DNA of 64,000 nt from Pseudomonas synxantha BG33R (GTDB lineage: Bacteria; Pseudomonadota; Gammaproteobacteria; Pseudomonadales; Pseudomonadaceae): contig NZ_CM001514.1 of the NCBI RefSeq assembly GCF_000263715.2, positions 4,281,674 through 4,345,673 on the forward strand, read 5' to 3'. How positions within the stretch are numbered: position 1 is the stretch's first letter; every line of letters starts with the position of its first letter. This document shows, piece by piece, positions 18,927 to 27,885 of the stretch. The position numbers and the translations under genes are program-made. A model generated the notes under the pieces. It ran no database searches. It was not told where the DNA came from and saw only the letters and a program-made list of their open reading frames with translations.

Positions 18927-21900
18927 TTAATGCCCAGGCACATGGCAAATGCCCAGGTCCTGATGCTTCAACATCTGCTGGGTCAAGCGCTCCATCACTG
19001 CGGTTATTGCCTGCCGTCGCGGTGCGCGCAGGGCTTCCATTTGTTTGAAATACTCCCCGTCGGTAAGGTCCTGGCGATTCTCAAAGAGTGTTTGCTGCTG
19101 CGTATCGAAGGGCTCAGTCACCGATAGGAACTCAGCAGGAAACTGGTGTTTGAGATGGGTTTTCCAGAACGTCAACTGGGTAATAAAACGCAAGAAGGCG
19201 GGCGACAGCTCAGCTGTTCGCACCTGGGCTTGCGCCATCGCCAAATCGCTGCTGGGCACCTCGAAAAACGAGTCATAGACCATATGTTCGGGCTGCCCCG
19301 GCAGTTGCAGGTCCTTGGCCAACCCGACCCGAAATGCCAGGTTGATTTCCAGCGGATCCGAGGAGGCTTTTTCAACCGCATATGTCGCCGCAATTTTCTC
19401 CAGCTCGCTGAGGCGAAACAAACCTCGACTCAAGTTCAACAGCGCCCCGGAGTTGCTCTGTGCACGACCCGCCTGCAGCGTTGCCTTCTCGACTTCCTTG
19501 AGAACCTCAATCTGGCTGAACATCTGCGCCGCCCCATCCTCACAACCAGTCGGATGGGCTGCCAGTTGGAAGACCTGCTCGCGCAGCCCGACATTGTCAT
19601 GGGTCGCCTGCAATACGTCCCAGACACGTTGCGTCATATCCTCGCGCACACGGCGACTGTCAGCAGTACTGGTCAATTCAGCCAGCAACAGGAACAACTC
19701 TGTCGATTCCGGATCGTCCCGCAGGTTGGCCCAGACGTTACGCTTGTTGGCATCGCGGGCGGACACCTCGTCCGGCAACCACCGTGCCCTGGCCTTCAGT
19801 TCGGTCATACGGGGCTGATCGTCGCCTACATACCCCATGCCAATACCGACTTCGGCGCGGTAACGCTCGAGTGCCTCTACTGTCGTCTCGGATAACGGAT
19901 TGCCACCCACGTCAATCGATTGGCTGAAAATACGCGGCACCCTGAACAACCAATCGGGCAATACCGTGATCAGGTTATCGCGCAAATCCACCTGCTCCAG
20001 GTGGGCCAACCCTGCGAGACCTGGCGGCAGATCGACGATTTTGCTGTCGCGCAGCAAGAGGGTCTGCAAGTCACGCATGCTGCTGACATCCACCAGCTTA
20101 TCCAGTGGGTTATGGCTCAGGTCCAGCAGGCGCAGCGTATTCAGATCAGCCAGTTTCAGCTGGGTATACTCGGTCAGTGCAAGACGGTTATGGGGCATCG
20201 ACAAGCTTTCGAGGTCGAGCATCCGCGAGAATATTTCCGGCAAGCGGGTCAGGCGGTTACGACCCAGCGCCAGATGCCGAATGCCTTTGAAACACTTGAG
20301 GAAATACGCGACGTCATCGCCCAATCGCATATTCTTGAGTGACACCTGACGGACATGGTCGAAACGAATGTCGGCAGGCAGCGTCGGCAACGATCCGACG
20401 CGCATTCCGTCCAGGTTCAAACTGGGAACCGACATCTGATGTTCATCCAGAGCAGAGCTTTGACGCCGCCAACAGGCTTCAATGCGCTCAGCCACCTGCT
20501 CGCGGCTGGTACGAATGTCACTCAGGCCCGGCTGTTTTTCCATGCCCTGGATATCGGTCTTCCAGTGTTTGAGCAGCGCTCGCAGACGAGTGAGCTCTGC
20601 CTTCAAGCGCTTTACCGCCCTGGCTCGGGCAAGATGGTCAGCACCCAAGGCCATCAGCAGCGAAGACACTTGTGCATCGCTGAACATGGGGTACAGACGC
20701 TTCACCTTGCGCACTAACGCGGGAGGGTGCGCCAATGGCCCCGTCGGCGAATCAGCCATTTCACAGGGCATCGCGTCCAGCACCGGTTCGCTGCCCCTGC
20801 TGGAAAAAGCCTCAGCGGCCAGCTCCCGTTCCCCCTTGGCCTGGGAAGCGCTCATGTAGCGCAGGCGCCAGAGATTGTTGGCCTCGTTGAGCGGCAACCC
20901 CATTGCTACGCGCTGGCTGTCGTTCAGCGCGCAGTCAATCGCCTGAAACAAGCCGTCAGGTCCGGAGTAAGGCCCACCTAGACTCAGGCCGTTGTCGTCG
21001 AACGTTGCAAACCCTGCGTCCGAGCTGACCACGATTCGTCGCACACCGGCGCCATTGCGCGCGCCCAGGGCCAACAAGTCGCCCTGTGGCGACCCCTGGC
21101 GCAACTCAAGCCGCACCTCCCTGCCCCACCCTGCCAGATGCGGCATCGACCGAACCGCCACACACGCCGTATCAAGGCTGGCCAGCTCAGGCTGCTCAAA
21201 CCCCATCAGCGCGCGGTCCAGGCGTTGCTCCCCGAGGGCACGCTGGACTGACTCGGCCAATGCCATGGGGATACGTTGATTATCGCGCAGGGTCTCGCGC
21301 TGCACCGTTGAGGTCTGGGCCATCAATTCGCGCATCAGCGTACAGGGCAGCTGCGGATAGGTACGCCTGAGCAACGCCCATTCGGGCGGTACAGGTCCGT
21401 CATGGGCCTGATACAACTGCTCGAACAACGGCCTGCAGTCAGCCTTGAGGTGTGCGAGCAACTGACGCTCCAATACGCCGCGCTCCTGATCAGCAGCAAC
21501 CCCCTCTCCAAGCAGGCCGATTTTTTGTGCCTCGTCCAGCTCGGCCAACAGCACATCAAACACTTTGCCCTCACGAAGCATCTGCTCAGTGAGCGTCAAA
21601 CGCAGGCCTACATTGTCAAACGGCCCACCGGTGGGGTAACGCGCCTTGACGCTGCCCTGTGCATCCAGCACCTCAAAATAGCGCCCCACCGGCCACCCGT
21701 CCAACAAGGGCAGGGCATGCATCTGCAAGGTCAAGTTTTCTGCACTGGGGGAGGCACCGCTTTCCAACTGCCAGATCAGATCACGAATGGACTGGTCCAG
21801 CTTGAAACGCTCATACAAATCACGAAAACGTGCGGGAAGGGGCAGGCACTCTTCGGCCTGATAGACGCCCCATTCATGGGGCATATCCATAATGGCCTTG

Positions 21901-23762
21901 ATCTGCACAAGTTTCCTGGGATGCAGCGAAGCACCTGGGCCTGCCGGGTTCAGGCGTGAAAAGAGATACTCCTGATCCTCCCATTCGTCGGGCGTTTCGA
22001 ACGCAAATCGCCAGCGTCCTTCGCCGTTGTGCAGCAACAGCGGGCGATAAGCCGTCTGCCGCAGCGGGTGACTGGCCCGCCATCGATCCAGTTTCGAGTC
22101 AAACGCAACCCGATGTACGCAATCATTGACCTTGACGTATGAATGCCCTCCGACTTTGTAAATTCCCGTAGCGTCCGCAACCTCGTCGTCGACAAGACGC
22201 TGATCATGGAAGTACGGCGTGACATTTGCCCGCCACAGCCGCAGATTGCCATCTGTGGGGCGTACCACTTCAAACTGGCGAAAAAAGTTATCCAGGTTGA
22301 GACCGCTGCGTTTCATCGCAGAACCGACAACCTTGCTCCCCGCCGCGAACAGCACCATCGAGGTGATGTTTTGCGCTACCGCTGCCAACTGCTTGAACGC
22401 CTCTTCTTTATCGCCACGGCGCCAGTCCTCAATGCCCTCATACAGCTCGCCGAGCATCTGGCCCACCGCCACGCCAGTCATCAATAGTCCCAACTCCGGC
22501 ACAACAAACCCGGCGAGGTTGAGCACTGTCAAACCGGCATCCAGGTACGCTTGCAAGCGCTGCTCGCGGGCCACCTCATCCACGTCGGCCACCGGTACCG
22601 CCAGGGTCCGCGCGTCGGCTTGCAGTTTGGCGGCGTAAGTTGCGAAAAAATGCCCCGCCAGGCTAACCGTAATGGGATTTGCCTCCAGCGCCCCCAAGGT
22701 ACGGGATTGAGCGAAATGGCTGAAGAAGCCAACCCGGTCATCCTGGCTCAGGTACCGGGTAAAGAAACTACGATAAGCCGGCACTTCAAGCTTGCCCTTG
22801 AGGTAGACCTGAAAGTCATCAAACGAGGAATACTCGAACAATGGCCGCTCCGGCTCATTGGGCATGTACACCACACAAGGTTCTTGCGGGTATTGCGCAA
22901 CCGAGCGGCCGGAGAACACCAGGATGCTCCACAGGCAACTGCCCTGTACATTCAGCCATTGCCATGTGACGGGGCGCCATTCAAACAAAATCCCTGCCGC
23001 CTGAGCCTGAGACGCTGTCAGCTTGCGGTCCAGCAATTTGCACAACACCTCGTAGACACCTTGGGAAATATCTGCGCGCATCAGGGCAATGTGGGCGTCG
23101 ATTTTTATATCCAGGGTTTTCATCTGGCCGATATCGGTTGCGACATTATTGAGGTTGGGCTGATCACTCCCCAGCTTGAATACTTCGCTGATGTGCTGCT
23201 GATACAGGCCACCCAGATCCAGGGCACGGCACCCCTGGGCAAACTCCAGGGGGGTTATGCCAATGGCCCCGCGAGCGGCAGCCCCCAAGCGCAGCAGCGA
23301 GCCCGTCGGAAAGTGCTGCGCTCGCACTTCATCCTCGGAAAAATTCTGCATCGCCACATGCAGCAAACTGTCCTGCACCAGCCTCACCGTTTTCACATAT
23401 TTCAATGGCAAGACTTCTTTCTCGTACTCGTTTACAGCACGCACCAAAAGATCTTTTTTCGGCTCCACGGTCAGTTGCCATCGGGTCTGACAGTAAGCCT
23501 TGAGCCGCTCACTGCAAAATTCATCCAGTGCTTGCAAAGGCTTCAATTGCTCGGCGACAACTGCCTGGGCATCTGCAACCCGTGCGGCATCCCTGGTCAG
23601 TGCGTCCAACACGCCAGGCGGTGCGTTGACCATCCAGCCCGGCAGTTGCTTTTGCAACACCTGGGCCTTGTCCAAATCACCCGTCATTTCCAGTAAGGCG
23701 GACTGCAGTTGCCGCTGGGTCAATTGGTTCAGTTTGCTGTTCAAATCGTCCTGTGGGCGCAT
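18927..23762 (-). CDS. Giant toxin-like protein with leucine-rich repeats and NEL-type E3 ubiquitin ligase domain, 1611 aa
   Basis: The N-terminal ~400 residues resemble the dermonecrotic-toxin-like region (DUF6543) of large Pseudomonas proteins. A hydrophobic pair of segments follows at about 415-490 (LTVLNLAGFVVPELGLLMTG, then AQNITSMVLFAAGSKVVG). Leucine-rich repeats lie at about 1120-1290, for example LRLLDLSHNPLDKLVDVSSM and LEQVDLRDNLITVLPDWLF. The last ~300 residues match the NEL fold of IpaH/SspH/SlrP ligases, including GALLNLSRGLFRLSELEKIA. The catalytic CxD motif is GCED, with the cysteine near residue 1407 (codon 19542-19544). IpaH-type enzymes ubiquitinate host proteins. No secretion chaperone or type III genes are nearby and no Sec signal is seen. 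The ATG at 23762 has AAGGA eight bases upstream; a TTG six bases earlier would be too close to it. Confidence 0.88.
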   Translation of the reverse strand: MRPQDDLNSKLNQLTQRQLQSALLEMTGDLDKAQVLQKQLPGWMVNAPPGVLDALTRDAARVADAQAVVAEQLKPLQALDEFCSERLKAYCQTRWQLTVEPKKDLLVRAVNEYEKEVLPLKYVKTVRLVQDSLLHVAMQNFSEDEVRAQHFPTGSLLRLGAAARGAIGITPLEFAQGCRALDLGGLYQQHISEVFKLGSDQPNLNNVATDIGQMKTLDIKIDAHIALMRADISQGVYEVLCKLLDRKLTASQAQAAGILFEWRPVTWQWLNVQGSCLWSILVFSGRSVAQYPQEPCVVYMPNEPERPLFEYSSFDDFQVYLKGKLEVPAYRSFFTRYLSQDDRVGFFSHFAQSRTLGALEANPITVSLAGHFFATYAAKLQADARTLAVPVADVDEVAREQRLQAYLDAGLTVLNLAGFVVPELGLLMTGVAVGQMLGELYEGIEDWRRGDKEEAFKQLAAVAQNITSMVLFAAGSKVVGSAMKRSGLNLDNFFRQFEVVRPTDGNLRLWRANVTPYFHDQRLVDDEVADATGIYKVGGHSYVKVNDCVHRVAFDSKLDRWRASHPLRQTAYRPLLLHNGEGRWRFAFETPDEWEDQEYLFSRLNPAGPGASLHPRKLVQIKAIMDMPHEWGVYQAEECLPLPARFRDLYERFKLDQSIRDLIWQLESGASPSAENLTLQMHALPLLDGWPVGRYFEVLDAQGSVKARYPTGGPFDNVGLRLTLTEQMLREGKVFDVLLAELDEAQKIGLLGEGVAADQERGVLERQLLAHLKADCRPLFEQLYQAHDGPVPPEWALLRRTYPQLPCTLMRELMAQTSTVQRETLRDNQRIPMALAESVQRALGEQRLDRALMGFEQPELASLDTACVAVRSMPHLAGWGREVRLELRQGSPQGDLLALGARNGAGVRRIVVSSDAGFATFDDNGLSLGGPYSGPDGLFQAIDCALNDSQRVAMGLPLNEANNLWRLRYMSASQAKGERELAAEAFSSRGSEPVLDAMPCEMADSPTGPLAHPPALVRKVKRLYPMFSDAQVSSLLMALGADHLARARAVKRLKAELTRLRALLKHWKTDIQGMEKQPGLSDIRTSREQVAERIEACWRRQSSALDEHQMSVPSLNLDGMRVGSLPTLPADIRFDHVRQVSLKNMRLGDDVAYFLKCFKGIRHLALGRNRLTRLPEIFSRMLDLESLSMPHNRLALTEYTQLKLADLNTLRLLDLSHNPLDKLVDVSSMRDLQTLLLRDSKIVDLPPGLAGLAHLEQVDLRDNLITVLPDWLFRVPRIFSQSIDVGGNPLSETTVEALERYRAEVGIGMGYVGDDQPRMTELKARARWLPDEVSARDANKRNVWANLRDDPESTELFLLLAELTSTADSRRVREDMTQRVWDVLQATHDNVGLREQVFQLAAHPTGCEDGAAQMFSQIEVLKEVEKATLQAGRAQSNSGALLNLSRGLFRLSELEKIAATYAVEKASSDPLEINLAFRVGLAKDLQLPGQPEHMVYDSFFEVPSSDLAMAQAQVRTAELSPAFLRFITQLTFWKTHLKHQFPAEFLSVTEPFDTQQQTLFENRQDLTDGEYFKQMEALRAPRRQAITAVMERLTQQMLKHQDLGICHVPGH

Positions 23763-23974
23763 CAGCAATGTCCTTTATTGCCTATAAATCAAGCCATTAC
23801 GATACCGCAGCAACTTGCACAGAATTAACGCTGATAGTTGATGGATTGAAGGCCGGACGCAGCAGCTATTTCCATGCAAAACCTATGGGGCTACCACCTG
23901 GAATCGGCCCTGCGCGCCGCGATCGGCTAGAATGGCCGCCTTGTCTTTGCCTGCTGTATGTCTATGAGCCGCCC

Positions 23975-25975
23975 ATGACCCCCATCACCCACGCCCAGCT
24001 CGACTGGGATGACCAAGGTCGCCCGCATTCGCGGGTGTTCGACGACGTGTACTTCTCCGACCAGTCGGGCCTTGAAGAAACCCGCTATGTGTTCCTGGAG
24101 CAGAACCGCTTGCAGGAGCGCTTTGCTGGCTTGCCAGCGGGCGGGCGACTGGTGATCGGCGAAACCGGCTTCGGCACGGGGTTGAATTTTCTCTGCGCCT
24201 GGCAATTGTTTGAGCAATACGCACCGGCCGGCGCGCGCCTGCATTTTGTCAGCGTAGAAAAATATCCGCTGAGTCATGCCGACCTGCAACGCGCCCTCGC
24301 CCTCTGGCCTGAACTGCAACCTTTGGCCGAACAACTCTTGGCGCAATACATCGCCATTCACCAAGGCTTCCAACGCCTGGTGCTGGATAACGGCCGCGTG
24401 GTCCTGACCCTGTTGATCGGCGACGCCCTGGAGCAATTGCCGCAACTGGATGCACAGATCGACGCCTGGTTTCTCGACGGTTTTGCCCCGGCAAAAAACC
24501 CGGACATGTGGACCGCCGAACTGTTTGCCGAACTGGCGCGCCTGGCGGCACCGGGCTCGACCATCAGCACCTTCACCAGCACCGGTTGGGTACGGCGCCT
24601 GATCAACGCCGCGGGCTTCAAGATGAAGCGCACGCCGGGCATCGGGCATAAGTGGGAGATCCTGCGCGGCGAGTTTCTCGGCTGGCCCGACGAGACGCCG
24701 CCGCCCGCCAAAAGCAAACCGTGGTTCGCTCGCCCCCCAGCCATCGACGGTAAACGCCACGCCATGGTTATTGGCGGTGGCCTGGCCGGTTGCGCAACGG
24801 CTGCCAGCCTGGCCGCCCGCGGTTGGCGCGTCAGCTTGCTGGAACGCCACGCCGGCCTGGCGCAGGAAGCCTCGGGCAACCCTCAGGGCGTGCTGTACCT
24901 CAAGCTGTCGGCCCATGGCACCGCATTGTCCCAACTGATACTCAGCGGTTTCGGCCACACCCGCCGCCTGCTGGAGCACTTGCACCGTGGCGTGGATTGG
25001 GATGGCTGTGGTGTGTTGCAGCTGGCGTTCGACGCCAAGGAAGGCCAGCGCCAGGCCCAACTCGCCGACGCCTTCGCACCGAGCCTGCTGCACCTGCTCG
25101 ACCGCGAGCAGGCGCAACAACAGGCTGGAATCCAACTGGCCCACGGCGGCCTGTTTTTCCCCGAGGGCGGCTGGGTACATCCACCCGCACTGTGCCAGTG
25201 GCAGGCGACGCATCCGCTGATTGAGGTGCTCAGCCACCATGAGGCGCTTGAGCTGGACCGGCGAGACGACCAGTGGCACGCCCGCGCAGGCGATCGCGTG
25301 CTGGCCAGCGCCAGCGTGGTGGTGCTCGCCGGGGCGGCCGAGATCAAGCGTTTCCCCTTGAGCGCAGACATGCCGCTCAAGCGCATTCGCGGGCAGATCA
25401 CCCGGCTCGCACAAACCCCGGCCAGTGAGGCCCTTGCTACTGTGGTCTGTGCCGAGGGTTACGTCGCACCAGCCCGCCTTGGTGAACATACCCTGGGCGC
25501 CAGTTTTGACTTCAACAACCAAGACCTCACACCCACGCTCGCTGAACACAGCGGCAACCTGGAGATGCTGCGCGAGATCTCCACAGACCTGCTGCAGCGC
25601 TTGGGCGCCGACCGCCTGGCGGCCGAACAGTTGGAAGGGCGTGCCGCGTTTCGGTGCACCAGCCCCGATTACCTGCCGATCGTCGGGCCGCTGGCCGACC
25701 GTGAAGCGTTCCAGCAGGCTTATGCCGTGCTAGGCAAAGACGCCCGGCAAGTACCGGATACGCCGTGCCCCTGGCTGCCCGGACTGTACCTTAACAGTGG
25801 CCATGGCTCCCGCGGCCTGATCACTGCACCACTGTGCGGCGAACTCCTGGCCGCCTGGCTGAATGACGAACCGCTGCCGGTACCGGCCAGCGTGGCCGCG
25901 GCCTGCCACCCCAACCGGTTTACCCTGCGCGCTCTGGTTCGAGGCCAGGCCGCAGCCCGTAAAGAGCGGGATTGA
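23975..25975 (+). CDS. mnmC: Bifunctional tRNA mnm5s2U34 biosynthesis enzyme, 666 aa
   Basis: This protein completes the 5-methylaminomethyl-2-thiouridine modification at the tRNA wobble position. The N-terminal MnmD-type methyltransferase domain has the SAM motif GETGFGTGLNFLCAW and the DGFAPAKNPDMW active-site loop. The C-terminal FAD oxidase domain begins at about residue 260 with the Rossmann motif VIGGGLAGCATAASLAARGW and removes the carboxymethyl group. Length is normal for fused MnmC. The start at 23975 gives the usual MTPITHAQLDWDDQG N-terminus, although the frame stays open further upstream. A TAGAAT -10-like element lies about 45 bases before the start. It diverges from the NEL-toxin gene. 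Confidence 0.95.
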   Translation: MTPITHAQLDWDDQGRPHSRVFDDVYFSDQSGLEETRYVFLEQNRLQERFAGLPAGGRLVIGETGFGTGLNFLCAWQLFEQYAPAGARLHFVSVEKYPLSHADLQRALALWPELQPLAEQLLAQYIAIHQGFQRLVLDNGRVVLTLLIGDALEQLPQLDAQIDAWFLDGFAPAKNPDMWTAELFAELARLAAPGSTISTFTSTGWVRRLINAAGFKMKRTPGIGHKWEILRGEFLGWPDETPPPAKSKPWFARPPAIDGKRHAMVIGGGLAGCATAASLAARGWRVSLLERHAGLAQEASGNPQGVLYLKLSAHGTALSQLILSGFGHTRRLLEHLHRGVDWDGCGVLQLAFDAKEGQRQAQLADAFAPSLLHLLDREQAQQQAGIQLAHGGLFFPEGGWVHPPALCQWQATHPLIEVLSHHEALELDRRDDQWHARAGDRVLASASVVVLAGAAEIKRFPLSADMPLKRIRGQITRLAQTPASEALATVVCAEGYVAPARLGEHTLGASFDFNNQDLTPTLAEHSGNLEMLREISTDLLQRLGADRLAAEQLEGRAAFRCTSPDYLPIVGPLADREAFQQAYAVLGKDARQVPDTPCPWLPGLYLNSGHGSRGLITAPLCGELLAAWLNDEPLPVPASVAAACHPNRFTLRALVRGQAAARKERD

Positions 25976-26109
25976 TGGCTAGGCGGCCATCTGCCTTATA
26001 ACTTATCGGTCTAAAACTCCACGCATAGCACTGGGTCAGTTTCTGGGTACGCGCCGTTTGGCGTATTGAGTATTGACCCCTCCCCAACGGAAAAACCGGT
26101 AAGGAACTT

Positions 26110-27882
26110 ATGTGTGGATTAGCTGGCGAGTTACGCTTTGATCATCAACCTGCCGACCTGGCAGCCGTAGAACGCATCACCCATCACCTCGCCCCCCGTG
26201 GCCCCGACGCATGGGGCTTCCACGCTCAAGGGCAGATTGCCCTGGGCCACCGCCGCCTGAAAATCATGGACCTGTCGGATGGCTCCGCGCAGCCGATGGT
26301 TGACGCCCAACTGGGGTTGTCCCTGGCGTTCAATGGCGCGATCTATAACTTCCCGGAACTACGAGAAGAGCTGGAAGCCCTGGGCTACGCCTTCTATTCC
26401 GGCGGTGATACCGAAGTGCTGCTCAAGGGCTACCACGCCTGGGGCGAAGCACTGCTGCCCAAGCTCAACGGCATGTTTGCCTTCGCCATCTGGGAACGTG
26501 ACGCCCAACGTCTGTTCATCGCCCGTGACCGCTTGGGCGTAAAACCTTTGTACCTGTCGCGCACCGGCCAGCGCCTGCGCTTTGCTTCAGCCTTGCCGGC
26601 ACTACTCAAGGGCGGTGATATCAACCCGATCCTCGATCCGGTTGCGTTGAACCACTACCTCAATTTCCACGCCGTGGTCCCCGCACCGCGCACGCTGTTG
26701 GCGGGCATTGAAAAGCTGCCGCCCGCCAGCTGGATGCGCATCGACGCAAGCGGCAAGACCGAACAGAAAACCTGGTGGACCCTGCCCTACGGGCCCCATG
26801 AGGATGAAAAACACCTGACCCTGCAAGACTGGACCGACCGCGTGCTCGACAGCACCCGCGAAGCCGTGGCCATCCGCCAACGCGCCGCCGTGGATGTGGG
26901 CGTGCTGCTCTCCGGTGGCGTCGACTCGAGCATGCTCGTCGGCCTGCTGCGTGAAGTCGGTGTGCAGGACCTGTCCACGTTCTCCATCGGTTTTGAAGAC
27001 GCCGGTGGCGAGCGCGGCGACGAATTCCAGTACTCGGACCTGATCGCCAAGCATTACGGCACTCGCCACCACCAACTGCGCATCGCCGAAAGCGAGATCA
27101 TCGAGCAACTGCCGGCGGCGTTCCGCGCCATGAGCGAGCCGATGGTCAGCCATGACTGCATCGCGTTCTACCTGCTATCGCGTGAAGTGGCCAAGCATTG
27201 CAAGGTTGTACAGAGCGGCCAGGGTGCTGACGAATTGTTCGCAGGCTACCACTGGTACCCGCAGGTCGATGGCGCCAGCGATCCCTATGCGGCCTATCGC
27301 GATGCCTTCTTCGACCGCAGCTACGACGACTACGCAGCCACCGTCGCACCGAAATGGTTGACCGCCAACGACGCTGCCGGCGACTTTGTGCGCGAACATT
27401 TTGCCATGCCGGGCGCGGACGCCGCCGTGGACAAGGCCCTGCGCCTGGACAGCACGGTGATGCTGGTGGACGACCCGGTCAAACGCGTCGACAATATGAC
27501 CATGGCCTGGGGCCTGGAAGCCCGGACACCGTTCCTCGACTACCGCCTGGTAGAACTCTCGGCCCGCGTACCGGGCAAGTTCAAACTGCCCGATGGCGGC
27601 AAACAGGTGCTCAAAGAGGCCGCGCGCCGGGTGATCCCCAGCGAAGTCATCGACCGTAAAAAAGGCTACTTCCCGGTCCCCGGCCTCAAGCATTTACAAG
27701 GCGACACCCTGAACTGGGTACGCGAGCTGCTGCTGGACCCGAGCCAGGATCGTGGCCTGTTCAACCCGGCCATGCTCGATCGCCTGCTGACGGACCCTCA
27801 GGGTCAACTGACCCCATTGCGCGGTTCCAAGCTGTGGCAACTGGCGGCGCTGAACCTGTGGCTCAGCGAACAAGGAATCTGA
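26110..27882 (+). CDS. asnO: N-acetylglutaminylglutamine amidotransferase (asparagine synthetase-like), 590 aa
   Basis: The enzyme belongs to the class II glutamine amidotransferase/asparagine synthetase family and makes the C-terminal amide of the osmolyte N-acetylglutaminylglutamine amide (NAGGN). The catalytic cysteine is residue 2 (MCGLAGELRF), so the ATG at 26110 is certain; GGTAAGGAAC lies just upstream. The PP-loop LLSGGVDSSMLVGLL sits at about residue 268 and begins the synthetase domain. The specific call over ordinary AsnB rests on the context: the next gene starts three bases after its stop and is the matching NAGGN synthetase. NAGGN accumulates under osmotic stress in pseudomonads. 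Confidence 0.94.
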   Translation: MCGLAGELRFDHQPADLAAVERITHHLAPRGPDAWGFHAQGQIALGHRRLKIMDLSDGSAQPMVDAQLGLSLAFNGAIYNFPELREELEALGYAFYSGGDTEVLLKGYHAWGEALLPKLNGMFAFAIWERDAQRLFIARDRLGVKPLYLSRTGQRLRFASALPALLKGGDINPILDPVALNHYLNFHAVVPAPRTLLAGIEKLPPASWMRIDASGKTEQKTWWTLPYGPHEDEKHLTLQDWTDRVLDSTREAVAIRQRAAVDVGVLLSGGVDSSMLVGLLREVGVQDLSTFSIGFEDAGGERGDEFQYSDLIAKHYGTRHHQLRIAESEIIEQLPAAFRAMSEPMVSHDCIAFYLLSREVAKHCKVVQSGQGADELFAGYHWYPQVDGASDPYAAYRDAFFDRSYDDYAATVAPKWLTANDAAGDFVREHFAMPGADAAVDKALRLDSTVMLVDDPVKRVDNMTMAWGLEARTPFLDYRLVELSARVPGKFKLPDGGKQVLKEAARRVIPSEVIDRKKGYFPVPGLKHLQGDTLNWVRELLLDPSQDRGLFNPAMLDRLLTDPQGQLTPLRGSKLWQLAALNLWLSEQGI

Positions 27883-27885
27883 TCC

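Noticed and set aside
24883..25549. Long open minus-strand frames across mnmC
   Set aside because: They are antisense shadows produced by GC-rich third codon positions; they show no domain sense, while the plus-strand protein is a complete MnmC.
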